Source of the DNA: CAZPBO01 sp964584815
GTDB lineage: Bacteria; Planctomycetota; SKW154
Reading direction: 5' to 3'
NCBI GenBank assembly: GCA_964584815.1
Contig: CAZPBO010000006.1
Location: 1 to 53,420 of the forward strand
Length of the DNA stretch: 53,420 nucleotides
Shown: in pieces, positions 41,386 through 49,939 of the stretch
How the letters are laid out: each line of letters opens with the position of its first letter
Numbering within the stretch: the first letter of the stretch is position 1
Position numbers and translations under genes: made by a program
The notes under the pieces: model-generated
Database searches by the model: none
What the model saw: only the letters and a program-made list of their open reading frames with translations
Told to the model about the DNA's origin: nothing

Positions 41386-42327
41386 CTACCAGGAACGGAT
41401 TTCGCCTGTTATTTCCTCAACAATGTCCTTTATGGTGACAACACCGGAGAAGGCGCCGCGGTTGTCGGTGACAACAGCGAGCGGATGACGGCGAACGCGC
41501 ATAACGAGTAGGGCGTCGTCAAGAGCCATATTGAGACCGAGGCGCAGCGGGGGACGCATTACATCCGCCACCTTGGTGGCGTTGCGGTAGAACATATCAA
41601 AGATGTTGACGACGCCGAGGACTTTTGTGGGGTTTTGTGGGTCAACGACGGGGAGGCGGCTGAAGCGGTAACGGCGCGCTGTGCGCACCACATCCGCCAT
41701 CTCCGTTTGCGGAAAAACGGTAACGCAATCGCGGCGCGGAATCATCACATCCTTAAGTCTTTTCTGCCCGATGCGTAGGATGTTAGCCGCCATATGGGCG
41801 ATGATGGAGCCGCGGCGGAGATGGCGCATCAGGTGGAACTCCATCTCATCGCGTGTGAGGAAAGAGGAGCGCAGACGGCGGCGTGAGAAGAGACGAAACG
41901 GCGCCCACAAAACCACGCGCATCACCCAATAAAGCGCCCATATCAGATGCGCAAAGCGATAAAGGAGCGGGTCGGAGCGCATACGGAACAGGTCTTTGGG
42001 CAGCATTTCCGCGAACACCACCACAATCGGCGAAAAGAGGGCGGACGAAAGGAGGGCTGTCTGCACAGAGTCGCTTAATCCTGCCAGCACAAGCAGGCGC
42101 GTAAAGCATGTGGACGCAAAGAATAAACAGATGTTGGTCATAATGAGGAGAGCGACCACCGCTTTGGGTCTTTCGTCAAGTAAAGCGACGAGAGGGCGTG
42201 CGCCGAAACTGCGCCCCCTTTTGCGCCCCTGCGCTTTGAACGGGTCGCATACATAAAGTCCTGTCTCATAACCGCTGAAAAGTCCCGCTAGAATCAGCAA
42301 CGCCAAAGTCGCAGCAACCAGTATCAC
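41386..42327 (-). CDS. CNNM/CBS-domain membrane protein (first of a pair)
   Basis: 313 residues. The N-terminal CNNM (DUF21) membrane domain begins 'LALLILAGLFSGYETGLYV' and contains 'VVFAEMLPKDLF'. A pair of CBS domains follows ('VMIPRRDCVTVFPQTEMADV', 20; 'LAVVTDNRGAFSGVVTIKDI', 20). It lacks the CorC_HlyC tail that its neighbour has. Members are Mg2+/Co2+ transport or efflux related. The start overlaps the stop of the neighbouring CNNM gene (ATGA). The pair is likely to form a heteromer (inference). Confidence 0.88.
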   Translation of the reverse strand: MILVAATLALLILAGLFSGYETGLYVCDPFKAQGRKRGRSFGARPLVALLDERPKAVVALLIMTNICLFFASTCFTRLLVLAGLSDSVQTALLSSALFSPIVVVFAEMLPKDLFRMRSDPLLYRFAHLIWALYWVMRVVLWAPFRLFSRRRLRSSFLTRDEMEFHLMRHLRRGSIIAHMAANILRIGQKRLKDVMIPRRDCVTVFPQTEMADVVRTARRYRFSRLPVVDPQNPTKVLGVVNIFDMFYRNATKVADVMRPPLRLGLNMALDDALLVMRVRRHPLAVVTDNRGAFSGVVTIKDIVEEITGEIRSW

Positions 42328-43538
42328 TGCTTCCTCTCCGCATAGACCCGCAACGCGCCTTCTTTGCCCGCCACAAGGACTCTGTATAGGAAGTCGGCGG
42401 TTTCCACAGTGTCGCCTTTCTGAGGCAGGCGCCCGAGGCGCTCGGCGAGGAACCCCGATATCGTCGTGGCGGATGCTTTCAACCGCTCACCCCCTGCATC
42501 CTCCCAATCCCGCAGCGTCGCATCCCCACGCAGAAGATACCCTCCTTCATCAAGACGGCGCACCATCACACGCCGCTCATCGTGCTCATCCTCTATCTCA
42601 CCCACAACCTCCTCAACAGCGTCCTCCAATGTCGCCAGTCCCGCAACGGAACCGAACTCATCCACAACGATAGCGTGCGTTGCCGCCCGTTTTATCAGCG
42701 TCCGCAAAAAAATGTCCAGAGGTTGCACTTCCGGCACAAACAGCACCTCCCGCACAAGGTCTGTCACGGAGCGTTCAGGATACAAAAAGACATCCTTTGC
42801 GTGGATTATGCCGACCACCTTCTCTATGTCGCCGTCACAGGCGGGCAGTTTGCGGTGACCACAGGTTTTGAGAAGTTGCACCAACTCTTCTCGCGGTCTG
42901 TTGACATCAAACCAGACGATGCGAACGCGGGGCGTCATAATGTCGGCGACACGGAGCCCGCGTAGTCGTGCCACCCTCTTAAGCATCCGTGCTATGTGGG
43001 GGGGGAGCAGTCCCTGTGTGGCGGCTTCCTCAATCGCATAGGGAAGTGCATCGTCGCTTGTCGGTTCAACGCGACGAAGGAAAGCCTTAACGAGCGCCTT
43101 TGCCAGACCTGCAAGAAGCACCGCTGGGAGACCGACCAGCAGCCGCAGATGGAGCAGGACAGGAGCGGCAAAGCGGGCAAAACCACGCGGTGACCTCATC
43201 GCCACAACCTTTGGCAAAATCTCCCCAAAAAGCACAAGCAAAAGAAGCGCTGCCAACTCCGCCACGCCGAAAGCCCATACGCCACTTTGCTTTCCCAACC
43301 GCTGCGCCACAAACAGGCTCAATGCCGCGTAAAAAAGGTTGACAAACATATTGCCCAGAAGAAGCATTGCCAGCAGATTGCGGGGGTGTGTTATGATGCG
43401 TCCGATAGCGGTGCGGCGTTCGGCTTCTGCCCGTGCGATGTAGCGCGGCAGAGAGAAGAGGGCGGTCTCAGAGCCGCTGAAAAAGCCGCTCAAAAGCAGT
43501 AGCACAACGCCAATCACCACCTCGTGCAGCGCCATCAT
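42324..43538 (-). CDS. CNNM/CBS/CorC-type membrane protein (second of a pair)
   Basis: 404 residues. CNNM membrane domain with 'SGFFSGSETALFSLPRYIA' and 'LLFGEILPKVVAM', then a CBS pair with 'IMTPRVRIVWFDV' and 'ATHAIVVDEFGSVAGLATLE' (20), and a CorC_HlyC transporter-associated domain ('GDTVETADFLYRVLV'). Usual length for this hemolysin-like, magnesium or cobalt transport-linked family. The start at 43538 overlaps the recG stop (ATGA; the next ATG at 43535 also fits). It is the partner of the gene at 41386. Confidence 0.9.
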   Translation of the reverse strand: MMALHEVVIGVVLLLLSGFFSGSETALFSLPRYIARAEAERRTAIGRIITHPRNLLAMLLLGNMFVNLFYAALSLFVAQRLGKQSGVWAFGVAELAALLLLVLFGEILPKVVAMRSPRGFARFAAPVLLHLRLLVGLPAVLLAGLAKALVKAFLRRVEPTSDDALPYAIEEAATQGLLPPHIARMLKRVARLRGLRVADIMTPRVRIVWFDVNRPREELVQLLKTCGHRKLPACDGDIEKVVGIIHAKDVFLYPERSVTDLVREVLFVPEVQPLDIFLRTLIKRAATHAIVVDEFGSVAGLATLEDAVEEVVGEIEDEHDERRVMVRRLDEGGYLLRGDATLRDWEDAGGERLKASATTISGFLAERLGRLPQKGDTVETADFLYRVLVAGKEGALRVYAERKQ

Positions 43539-45553
43539 GACAGAAGCAACCGCCAAACAGGTCCCAGTTTGCGCTCAAGCCATCTCCCTGTCGCTTCAGG
43601 TATACCTGTTTTCATCATCTCTTCGGCGTCCTCGTGTGCTGCGTAAAGGAGTTCCAAATCGGAGGCGATGTCGGCAAAACGCAAATCGTGCATTCCGCTC
43701 TGACGCGTGCCGAAGAATTCCCCCGTCCCTCGCAGACGAAGGTCCTCCTCTGCTATCTTAAAGCCATCATTCGTGGAGGCAATAACCTCAAGCCTTTGTC
43801 GTGACTCTTCTGTTTCCTGTGCACAAAGTAGGATGCAGAGACCTGGCTTTGAGCCGCGCCCTATGCGTCCCCGCAGTTGATGGAGTTGTGCAAGCCCGAA
43901 GCGTTCGGCATTCTCAATCACCATCACCGTGGCGCCCTTCACATCTATGCCAACCTCAATGACGGTTGTGGCGACAAGCGCCGCCGTCCTGCCAGACCTG
44001 AAATCGTCCATCACCTTCTCCCGCTCCTGCGCCGACATCCTACCGTGCAAAACCTCCACCTTAAAAGGCGCCAATTTCTGACTCCACCACTTATGAGCAT
44101 TGAGAACACCGCGCCAACTATCGCCTTCCTCAATCGCAGGACATACAACATAGGCTTGCTCGCCGCGTTGCAGCCGACCGCGCACAATATCCGCCGCCTT
44201 CTCCACTTCCTCCATCCGCATAAGGTGCGTCTCAACAGGCGCTTTCCCCGGCGGCATCTCATCAAGCACAGAAACATCTGTGTCGCCGAAAAGGGTCAAC
44301 GCAAGGCTGCGCGGAATTGGCGTCGCCGTCATCACAAGAAGATGCGGAACTTTTGCCTTCTCCACAAGCAGCGCTCTCTGCGCTACGCCGAAACGGTGCT
44401 GCTCATCAATCACAACAAGCGCCAGTTTGGGAAACTCCACCATATCCGACAAGAGCGCGTGTGTTCCCACCACAATGTCAAAATAGCCGTCCTTTATCCG
44501 TTGCACGACCCTTTTGCGGTCGGGAGTGGATGATGTAAGAAGCGCAACCCTGACGCGGCTTCCTTTGAGAATTTCACGGATAAAGAGAAAGTGTTGCTCA
44601 GCAAGGATTTCTGTGGGCGCCATGAGAGCAGACTGCAAACCGTTGCCCACAGCAAGGAGCATAGCGTAAAGCGCAACAACAGTTTTGCCGGAGCCCACAT
44701 CGCCTTGGAGCAGGCGATGCATAGGGCGGGTGGATGTGAGGTCTGCGACAATCTGGCTTATGGCGCGATTCTGTGCGGCGGTGAGTTTGAAAGGGAAGCG
44801 AGAAACAATGCGTTGATGCAATTTGGGACTGGTCTTTATCGGGTGGGATGTGTGAGAGGCAAGGAAGCGGCGACGCGCCAATGCCCCGACCTGCAGAAGC
44901 AGAAACTCCTCATACTTGAAGCGTCGTAACGCTTCTTCAAACTGCTTTCCCGTTTCGGGATAATGAAGCATCCTGTAGGCGGTATGTATGGATGGGAGAA
45001 GCCTGCGGGCGAGAATCCAACCTGGCAAGTATTCCTTAAGCGTCACGGATGCGAGGGCTTGTGAGATGAGGCGGCGAAGTTGGCGCTGGCTTATCCCGCT
45101 TGTGAGGGGGTAGACGGGTAGTAGCGTTGCGGCGGCGTCAGCAAGCAGTTCCCACTCCTGCGGCGTCATTTGAAGACCGTAATATGGATGGAAACGAACC
45201 TTACCTGTTGCGGTAATGAGCGTTCCGTCTTTTAAGCGGTTTGCGATGTAGGGTTGGTTGAACCAGAGAAGTTGCAGGGAGCCCGAATGGTCGCGGAGGG
45301 TGGCACGGACAAGGACGGTTCCGCGTCGCGCAGACGACAGAGTCACCCCTTCAACGCGCCCGACCACAGTCGCCGTCATCCCATCCTTCAAAGCGGCGAC
45401 AGAGACCACCTCGCTGCGGTCAAGGAATTTTCTGGGGCGCAGCCGCAAGATGTCCTCCACCGTCTCAATACCGAGCCTCGCAAGTATCTCGGCTCTTTTT
45501 GGTCCTACCCCTTTGAGATAGCGTATCTGGTCATCTGTTTTGAGCGGGCTCAT
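43535..45553 (-). CDS. recG: ATP-dependent DNA helicase RecG
   Basis: Branch-migration helicase of 672 residues, near normal. N-terminal helix-hairpin-helix 'IRYLKGVGPKRAEILARLGI' (20), wedge (OB) domain, then helicase motif I 'LLQGDVGSGKTVVA', II 'LVVIDEQHRFGV' (DEQH), III 'LLVMTATPIPRSL', V/VI 'VATTVIEVGIDV' and 'QLRGRIGRG'. Reverses stalled forks. It follows the kinase gene by 17 bases and overlaps the CNNM gene at its end, so it is inside the same directon. Confidence 0.96.
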   Translation of the reverse strand: MSPLKTDDQIRYLKGVGPKRAEILARLGIETVEDILRLRPRKFLDRSEVVSVAALKDGMTATVVGRVEGVTLSSARRGTVLVRATLRDHSGSLQLLWFNQPYIANRLKDGTLITATGKVRFHPYYGLQMTPQEWELLADAAATLLPVYPLTSGISQRQLRRLISQALASVTLKEYLPGWILARRLLPSIHTAYRMLHYPETGKQFEEALRRFKYEEFLLLQVGALARRRFLASHTSHPIKTSPKLHQRIVSRFPFKLTAAQNRAISQIVADLTSTRPMHRLLQGDVGSGKTVVALYAMLLAVGNGLQSALMAPTEILAEQHFLFIREILKGSRVRVALLTSSTPDRKRVVQRIKDGYFDIVVGTHALLSDMVEFPKLALVVIDEQHRFGVAQRALLVEKAKVPHLLVMTATPIPRSLALTLFGDTDVSVLDEMPPGKAPVETHLMRMEEVEKAADIVRGRLQRGEQAYVVCPAIEEGDSWRGVLNAHKWWSQKLAPFKVEVLHGRMSAQEREKVMDDFRSGRTAALVATTVIEVGIDVKGATVMVIENAERFGLAQLHQLRGRIGRGSKPGLCILLCAQETEESRQRLEVIASTNDGFKIAEEDLRLRGTGEFFGTRQSGMHDLRFADIASDLELLYAAHEDAEEMMKTGIPEATGRWLERKLGPVWRLLLS

Positions 45554-45570
45554 TTTCTCTCCACGAAGTT

Positions 45571-48500
45571 CTACGGCTTGAGAGACGGTAAAATGAGGAT
45601 GAGTTTGCCCGCCTCTCCACGGATGGCGAGCGCGTCGTTGAAGCCGACTATGGCGGCGTCCGCCGGCGCCCAGCAGTCAAGCCGCTTGCGCCACAACACC
45701 CTCCCTGTGTCAAGCCGTATCAGAACGGCGGTGCGGTATTTGTCCAGAGCGAACAGGAAAGCACCTGTGCGGTCAAAAAGGAGAACTGTCGCGAACCAGC
45801 GCAGCGGCTTGATTCGCCTGACCACCTCACCGTTTAAGCGGCGCAACTCTATGGTGCCGTCCTTCAGACCCAGCGCCACCATCCTCTCGCTTGTCGCGCA
45901 ACTCACCACCTCTCCTTTCACGGATAGTTCGCTCCTAACACCCAATGTGTGGCGGTCAAGCAGCGCAACTTTTCCATCCGCGCCGCGAAGAGCAAGAAAC
46001 GCCCCTGCACCCAAAAGACTGACTCCCGACATCTCCACCTGCCGCTCCTTCTCCCCAAGCAAACGCAGTTTTGTCCCATCCCACATCACGACAGCGTCTC
46101 CGAGGGAATATGCCCAATGCGGCGCAGGCAGACTCTTTGACGCGATAAGGGAACCGTCGTCCTTCCTCATCTGCAAGGAACCATCTGACCACAGAAGAAG
46201 GGTGTTTGCCTTAACAAAGGCGGCGGCAACTGGCTTCACCCCCGCTTTGGGCGGGTCAAATACAAGTCTCTTTGAACCATCAGCAGAAACGACAGCAAAA
46301 CGCCCATCCGCCAGACCTGTAAGAAGGAGCGGCTTATCCAACGCTCCCCCAATGCACACCACATCACCACCCACATCCACCACCCTCTGGCGCACATCTC
46401 CTTCAACAAGCACCCGCAGACGCAACTTGCGCTCTATCTCATCCTCTTTCTCGCTTCCTATTTTATACTTCTTTGCCGCCTTGAGCGCATCCCACGCCGC
46501 CTTCAGGTCGCCCTTCTTCAAGGATTTCTCAGCCCTGCTTATAGCATCAGCGTAAGCGGCAAGCCTTTTCACCCGCTCCGGACAAGCGCCCTGCGGATAC
46601 AGACGCGAAAGTTCTGAAGCAAGGCGTGCCAACTCCTCCCAATTGCCTTCTGCAAAAGCCGTCTCAACCTGCTTTTCAAGTTGCTCCCGCGCCTTCAGCG
46701 CTTCCTCTATCTTCTGTCTTATCTCCAGATGAGAACCGCTTTTACGCAACTTCGCCGCCTTATCAAGCCAAACCAGTGCGCCTTTATAGCGGTGCGCTTT
46801 CAGCGCTTTCCGTGCCTCCATCAAAAAGGTGTTGTATCTGGACAGAGCATCCTCTGCTTTCATAAGCAACTCGTCGGCGGTTGTGTCGTCCTGATTTACC
46901 GACTTGACTTGCTCAACAAGCCCTTTCACATCCTCAGGACGCCTCTCTTTAAGCGCTTCTTTTATCTGCTGCAGGAGGTCGTTGTAACGCTTCTCTGCTT
47001 CTTTAAGTTTGTTTAAGAGAGAGTCGTAGACTTCTGGAGCGAGTGAACGCAACTTTTTGGCATTGTTGATGTTCTGACGCGCAGTGTTGAGGTTCGCTGA
47101 TGTGAGAGCATCGCTTATGGCTCTGAAGACGGAGGCGGCTTCCTTTATCCTCTTTGCCTGCTCATCATCTTTTTGCTTCAGAACAGCATTCGCCTTCTTT
47201 ACCGCCGTCGCCCAGTCGCGACGCCTCAAAGCCTCGCTCGCCTCTGCCAACTCCTTCTTAAGCCAGACGCCTCGCTGCATCTTCTCCGCCTCTTCCTTAA
47301 GGCGTTGCACCTCCTCCTCGTTGGGCAGCACCGCCAACGCCTCCTCCGCCGTGGAGAGTGCTTCGCCAAATCGTCCTTCCTTTATATATTTCTGTAACAC
47401 CTTGATGTAGAGTCGGCGCAGCGCTTCTTTTGCTTCCCTCACAGTCTTGTCCAGCGCCAAAACCTGCCGATAAAGTTGTATCGCCCTGTCACGGGACGGG
47501 CAAGATTTGGCTTCCACCAAAAGCCAGTGGATTTTGCGTCGCTTTTCATCCACGGTGGAGGCAAGGAAAGCGTCTTCTACAGCGCGCTCGGGCGTTTTCT
47601 GAACACCAAAATATGAGATTTCCGCCCCTGTGCGCAGGTCAAGCCTGCTTAAGGTCGCCCGCCATCCTTTGGGCGTCTCCGCCAAAGTGCAGTGCAGCAC
47701 ATAGCGGATGCCGCACTCCCCGCGCAGAACAGACGCAACCCGCCCCTTGTCGCCCCAGTCAACTCCTTCAGGCAGGTTCTTGGGGTTTGCAACCGTTATT
47801 GGAGCCCAGTAGCGATGCACAAGATGTGAGAGAAGTTCTCTGCTTTTTGAATCGGGACGAACAAGAAGCAGCGGTGCGGCATCGGCGGCTTTGAGCGCAT
47901 CCGCAAGCATCTGCCGAATGGTGGGGGTGTCAGCCTTCTGACGCGCCTTCTCATACCAAAAGGCGGCAGCCTCCGGCAGACTCTTCACCAAACTGTTCCC
48001 TTTCTCCAGAAAGGGTTTTGCGAGGTCAAGGCGTTGAGGAGTCGTGTTTGGTTTCACAAAATGGGGTGCAATTACGAAAGCGAGCACTATGGCGGCAACA
48101 GCAACCCCCACTGCCAAGATGAGGAAGCGCAAAGCGGCGCGAATCTTAGCACGCCGTCTCGCCAACCGCCTCGCCGCCTCCATTTCGGTCTTCGTCTCGT
48201 ATGTCGTCCTCGTCTCCCAGTCGTAGACCCGAACAGGCGGCTCACCACGCTCACATCTCATCAAGTCCTCTATCAACTCATCAGGACTCTGATGGCGGTT
48301 TTCGGGCTCCTTTGCCATCATCCGCTCAACTATCAGGGCAAGGTTCTCATCAACATTAGGGTTAAGTTGCTGTATAGGGGTCGGCGGCTCTTCAAGATGC
48401 TTTTTGATATAGCCTGCAACGGTCTCGGCTTCAAACGGCAGGCGTCCTGTAAGACAACGATATGCCACCACCCCCAGCGCGTATATGTCGGTGCGAATAT

Positions 48501-49131
48501 CTATCTCTTTTGCTCCCCTACACTGCTCGGGACTCATATAAGCAGGAGTGCCCAAAACCTGACCTGTCTGGGATAGGGTGTGCTGCTCCGCGGTGTCTTT
48601 GGCAATTCCAAAGTCAATCAGTTTCACACTCCAAGAAGGGTCGGTGATGATGATGTTGTCGGGCTTTATGTCTCGGTGAACGACATCAACCTGATTGCAC
48701 GCTTGAAGGATGTAGGCCATCTGACGCAGGATACGCACCACGCCATCTTGAGGAACCACAACCTTGCCGTCAACGGCGGGAACATCAAGGGTGAACTCGC
48801 CTGTTCCCGTATCAATGTCGCCGAGAACATCGCTCAATTTGCGACCGCGAACAAATTCCATCACGATATAGGGAACTTCCGCACCGCCGACCTCAGCTTT
48901 GCCGTATTCATAAACGCGCACAACCCCCGGGTGTGAGACCCGCTGCAGACGCTCCGCCTCAAGCATAAAACGGCGCACAAACTCCTCCTGCTCGGAAAGA
49001 TGAGGATGCATCGTCTTGATGGCGACCTCCACACCTTCATCAGTGGTGGCACGATAGACCCGCCCCATACCACCGATGCCTATCTGCTCCACCACATGGT
49101 AGCGTCCGATGTCAAACGGGGGTTCCGCCAT
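45571..49131 (-). CDS. Large transmembrane Ser/Thr protein kinase with extracytoplasmic coiled-coil and beta-propeller tail
   Basis: 1186 residues from ATG 49131 (GTG 49137 with AGGAGG 4 bases upstream is the alternative). Kinase domain, about 10-290: 'GIGGMGRVYRA', 'VAIKTMHPH', catalytic 'VVHRDIKPDN', 'LIDFGIAKD', 'GTPAYMSPEQC'. A ~27-residue insertion ('GDIDTGTGEFTLDVP') lies between the lobes. A membrane helix at about 335-360 follows. The rest, presumably outside the cytoplasm, has helical repeats with coiled coil to about residue 950 and then a WD/PQQ-like propeller ('LLLTGLADGRFAVVSADGSK', 20; 'VALGLKDGTIELRRLNGEV'). This is a PknB-type receptor kinase. FHA proteins such as that at 19.9 kb are plausible partners (inference). 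Confidence 0.9.
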   Translation of the reverse strand: MAEPPFDIGRYHVVEQIGIGGMGRVYRATTDEGVEVAIKTMHPHLSEQEEFVRRFMLEAERLQRVSHPGVVRVYEYGKAEVGGAEVPYIVMEFVRGRKLSDVLGDIDTGTGEFTLDVPAVDGKVVVPQDGVVRILRQMAYILQACNQVDVVHRDIKPDNIIITDPSWSVKLIDFGIAKDTAEQHTLSQTGQVLGTPAYMSPEQCRGAKEIDIRTDIYALGVVAYRCLTGRLPFEAETVAGYIKKHLEEPPTPIQQLNPNVDENLALIVERMMAKEPENRHQSPDELIEDLMRCERGEPPVRVYDWETRTTYETKTEMEAARRLARRRAKIRAALRFLILAVGVAVAAIVLAFVIAPHFVKPNTTPQRLDLAKPFLEKGNSLVKSLPEAAAFWYEKARQKADTPTIRQMLADALKAADAAPLLLVRPDSKSRELLSHLVHRYWAPITVANPKNLPEGVDWGDKGRVASVLRGECGIRYVLHCTLAETPKGWRATLSRLDLRTGAEISYFGVQKTPERAVEDAFLASTVDEKRRKIHWLLVEAKSCPSRDRAIQLYRQVLALDKTVREAKEALRRLYIKVLQKYIKEGRFGEALSTAEEALAVLPNEEEVQRLKEEAEKMQRGVWLKKELAEASEALRRRDWATAVKKANAVLKQKDDEQAKRIKEAASVFRAISDALTSANLNTARQNINNAKKLRSLAPEVYDSLLNKLKEAEKRYNDLLQQIKEALKERRPEDVKGLVEQVKSVNQDDTTADELLMKAEDALSRYNTFLMEARKALKAHRYKGALVWLDKAAKLRKSGSHLEIRQKIEEALKAREQLEKQVETAFAEGNWEELARLASELSRLYPQGACPERVKRLAAYADAISRAEKSLKKGDLKAAWDALKAAKKYKIGSEKEDEIERKLRLRVLVEGDVRQRVVDVGGDVVCIGGALDKPLLLTGLADGRFAVVSADGSKRLVFDPPKAGVKPVAAAFVKANTLLLWSDGSLQMRKDDGSLIASKSLPAPHWAYSLGDAVVMWDGTKLRLLGEKERQVEMSGVSLLGAGAFLALRGADGKVALLDRHTLGVRSELSVKGEVVSCATSERMVALGLKDGTIELRRLNGEVVRRIKPLRWFATVLLFDRTGAFLFALDKYRTAVLIRLDTGRVLWRKRLDCWAPADAAIVGFNDALAIRGEAGKLILILPSLKP

Positions 49132-49146
49132 CAGCACCCATCCTCC

Positions 49147-49806
49147 TCACCTTTTAGGGGCTTCCGCTTTGAGGAAATCCACGACACGAACGGCTATCCT
49201 GTTAGCAAGGTCGTGGTCGGCAACCTTTTTGAGATGCTCAACCTTTTTGATATCAGGCTTAAAAAATATGCTGCGCCAACTCTTCCCGAACGCCGAAACA
49301 GGAAGCCAACTCTTTATCGTCCACCAGTAGCGGTCAAGCCAGCGCTTCTGTTTCGCCACCACAGCCACCACAAACGGATTCTCCACCCCTTCCTTCTTCA
49401 GCGCCACAAACCCTTTGCTCATCCAGTAACCCAGGGTTACCTTTGCCTCATTGCGAACCCGAACCGTCACCACAGGCAGCAGGTTCATCATCGCAGGAAG
49501 CGGAAACCACGGCGCCACATACGCCCAGAAGTTCAAAGAGGCGTTCTTCTTTGACGGCTCCCCCTGCCACTTGTCCGGATGGTGTTCCACATCAACCACC
49601 AAAAAATAGGTCTCGGCTTCCTCCTTCTTGAAAGGGGTCACCCTCTTGGCTATGCGGGTCTTCTCTAACGCTGAGCAGAGCAGAGAACAAAACTCCTTGT
49701 CGGCGCACCGCACACCGACCACCACATCCAGAGTCTCTGCTGCTATAGGCAGTTTCACTCCTCCCGCGGCACAACCACAAACAACCAAAAGGAGCAAAAC
49801 CCTCAT
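49147..49806 (-). CDS. Predicted lipoprotein, unknown function
   Basis: 219 residues. A very short signal 'RVLLLLVVCGC' ends at Cys12 and could be a lipobox of minimal length. Downstream, 'VVGVRCADKEFCSLLCSALE' (20) contains clustered Cys. 'NFWAYVAPWFPLPAMMNLLP' (20) and 'WWTIKSWLPVSAFGKSWRSI' (20) are aromatic-rich. No family is recognised. It is the first gene of the kinase-recG directon, 15 bases from the kinase start, and is divergent from the pilus genes. The ribosome site is weak. Confidence 0.6.
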   Translation of the reverse strand: MRVLLLLVVCGCAAGGVKLPIAAETLDVVVGVRCADKEFCSLLCSALEKTRIAKRVTPFKKEEAETYFLVVDVEHHPDKWQGEPSKKNASLNFWAYVAPWFPLPAMMNLLPVVTVRVRNEAKVTLGYWMSKGFVALKKEGVENPFVVAVVAKQKRWLDRYWWTIKSWLPVSAFGKSWRSIFFKPDIKKVEHLKKVADHDLANRIAVRVVDFLKAEAPKR

Positions 49807-49837
49807 ATCCTATTCCCCAACAACCCTCCTTGTGCTC

Positions 49838-49908
49838 TATAATAATGTCAACGCCATAGAATACAATCAAAAAGATTGGAGGGCATTCGCCTATTTTGAC
49901 GATATAAT
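49838..49908. promoter_or_regulatory. Divergent promoter region between lipoprotein and pilMN genes
   Basis: Two TATAAT boxes on the plus strand (49838-49843 and 49903-49908). The second would start transcription near 49915, about 25 bases before the ATG of the pilMN gene; no strong -35 is seen. On the minus strand a TTGATT with TTGACA and AT-rich boxes could drive the lipoprotein gene. Confidence 0.35.
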
Positions 49909-49939
49909 TGAATACGGAGAGTTCTGTTGGACATATGAG

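Noticed and set aside
45254..46555. Plus-strand 433-codon frame opposite recG and the kinase
   Set aside because: Ser/Arg/Thr-rich composition typical of an antisense shadow; both genes on the other strand are certain.
49628..49939. Upstream in-frame extension of the PilM-PilN gene
   Set aside because: It overlaps the minus-strand lipoprotein gene and has no PilM-like sequence; the family start fits ATG 49940.
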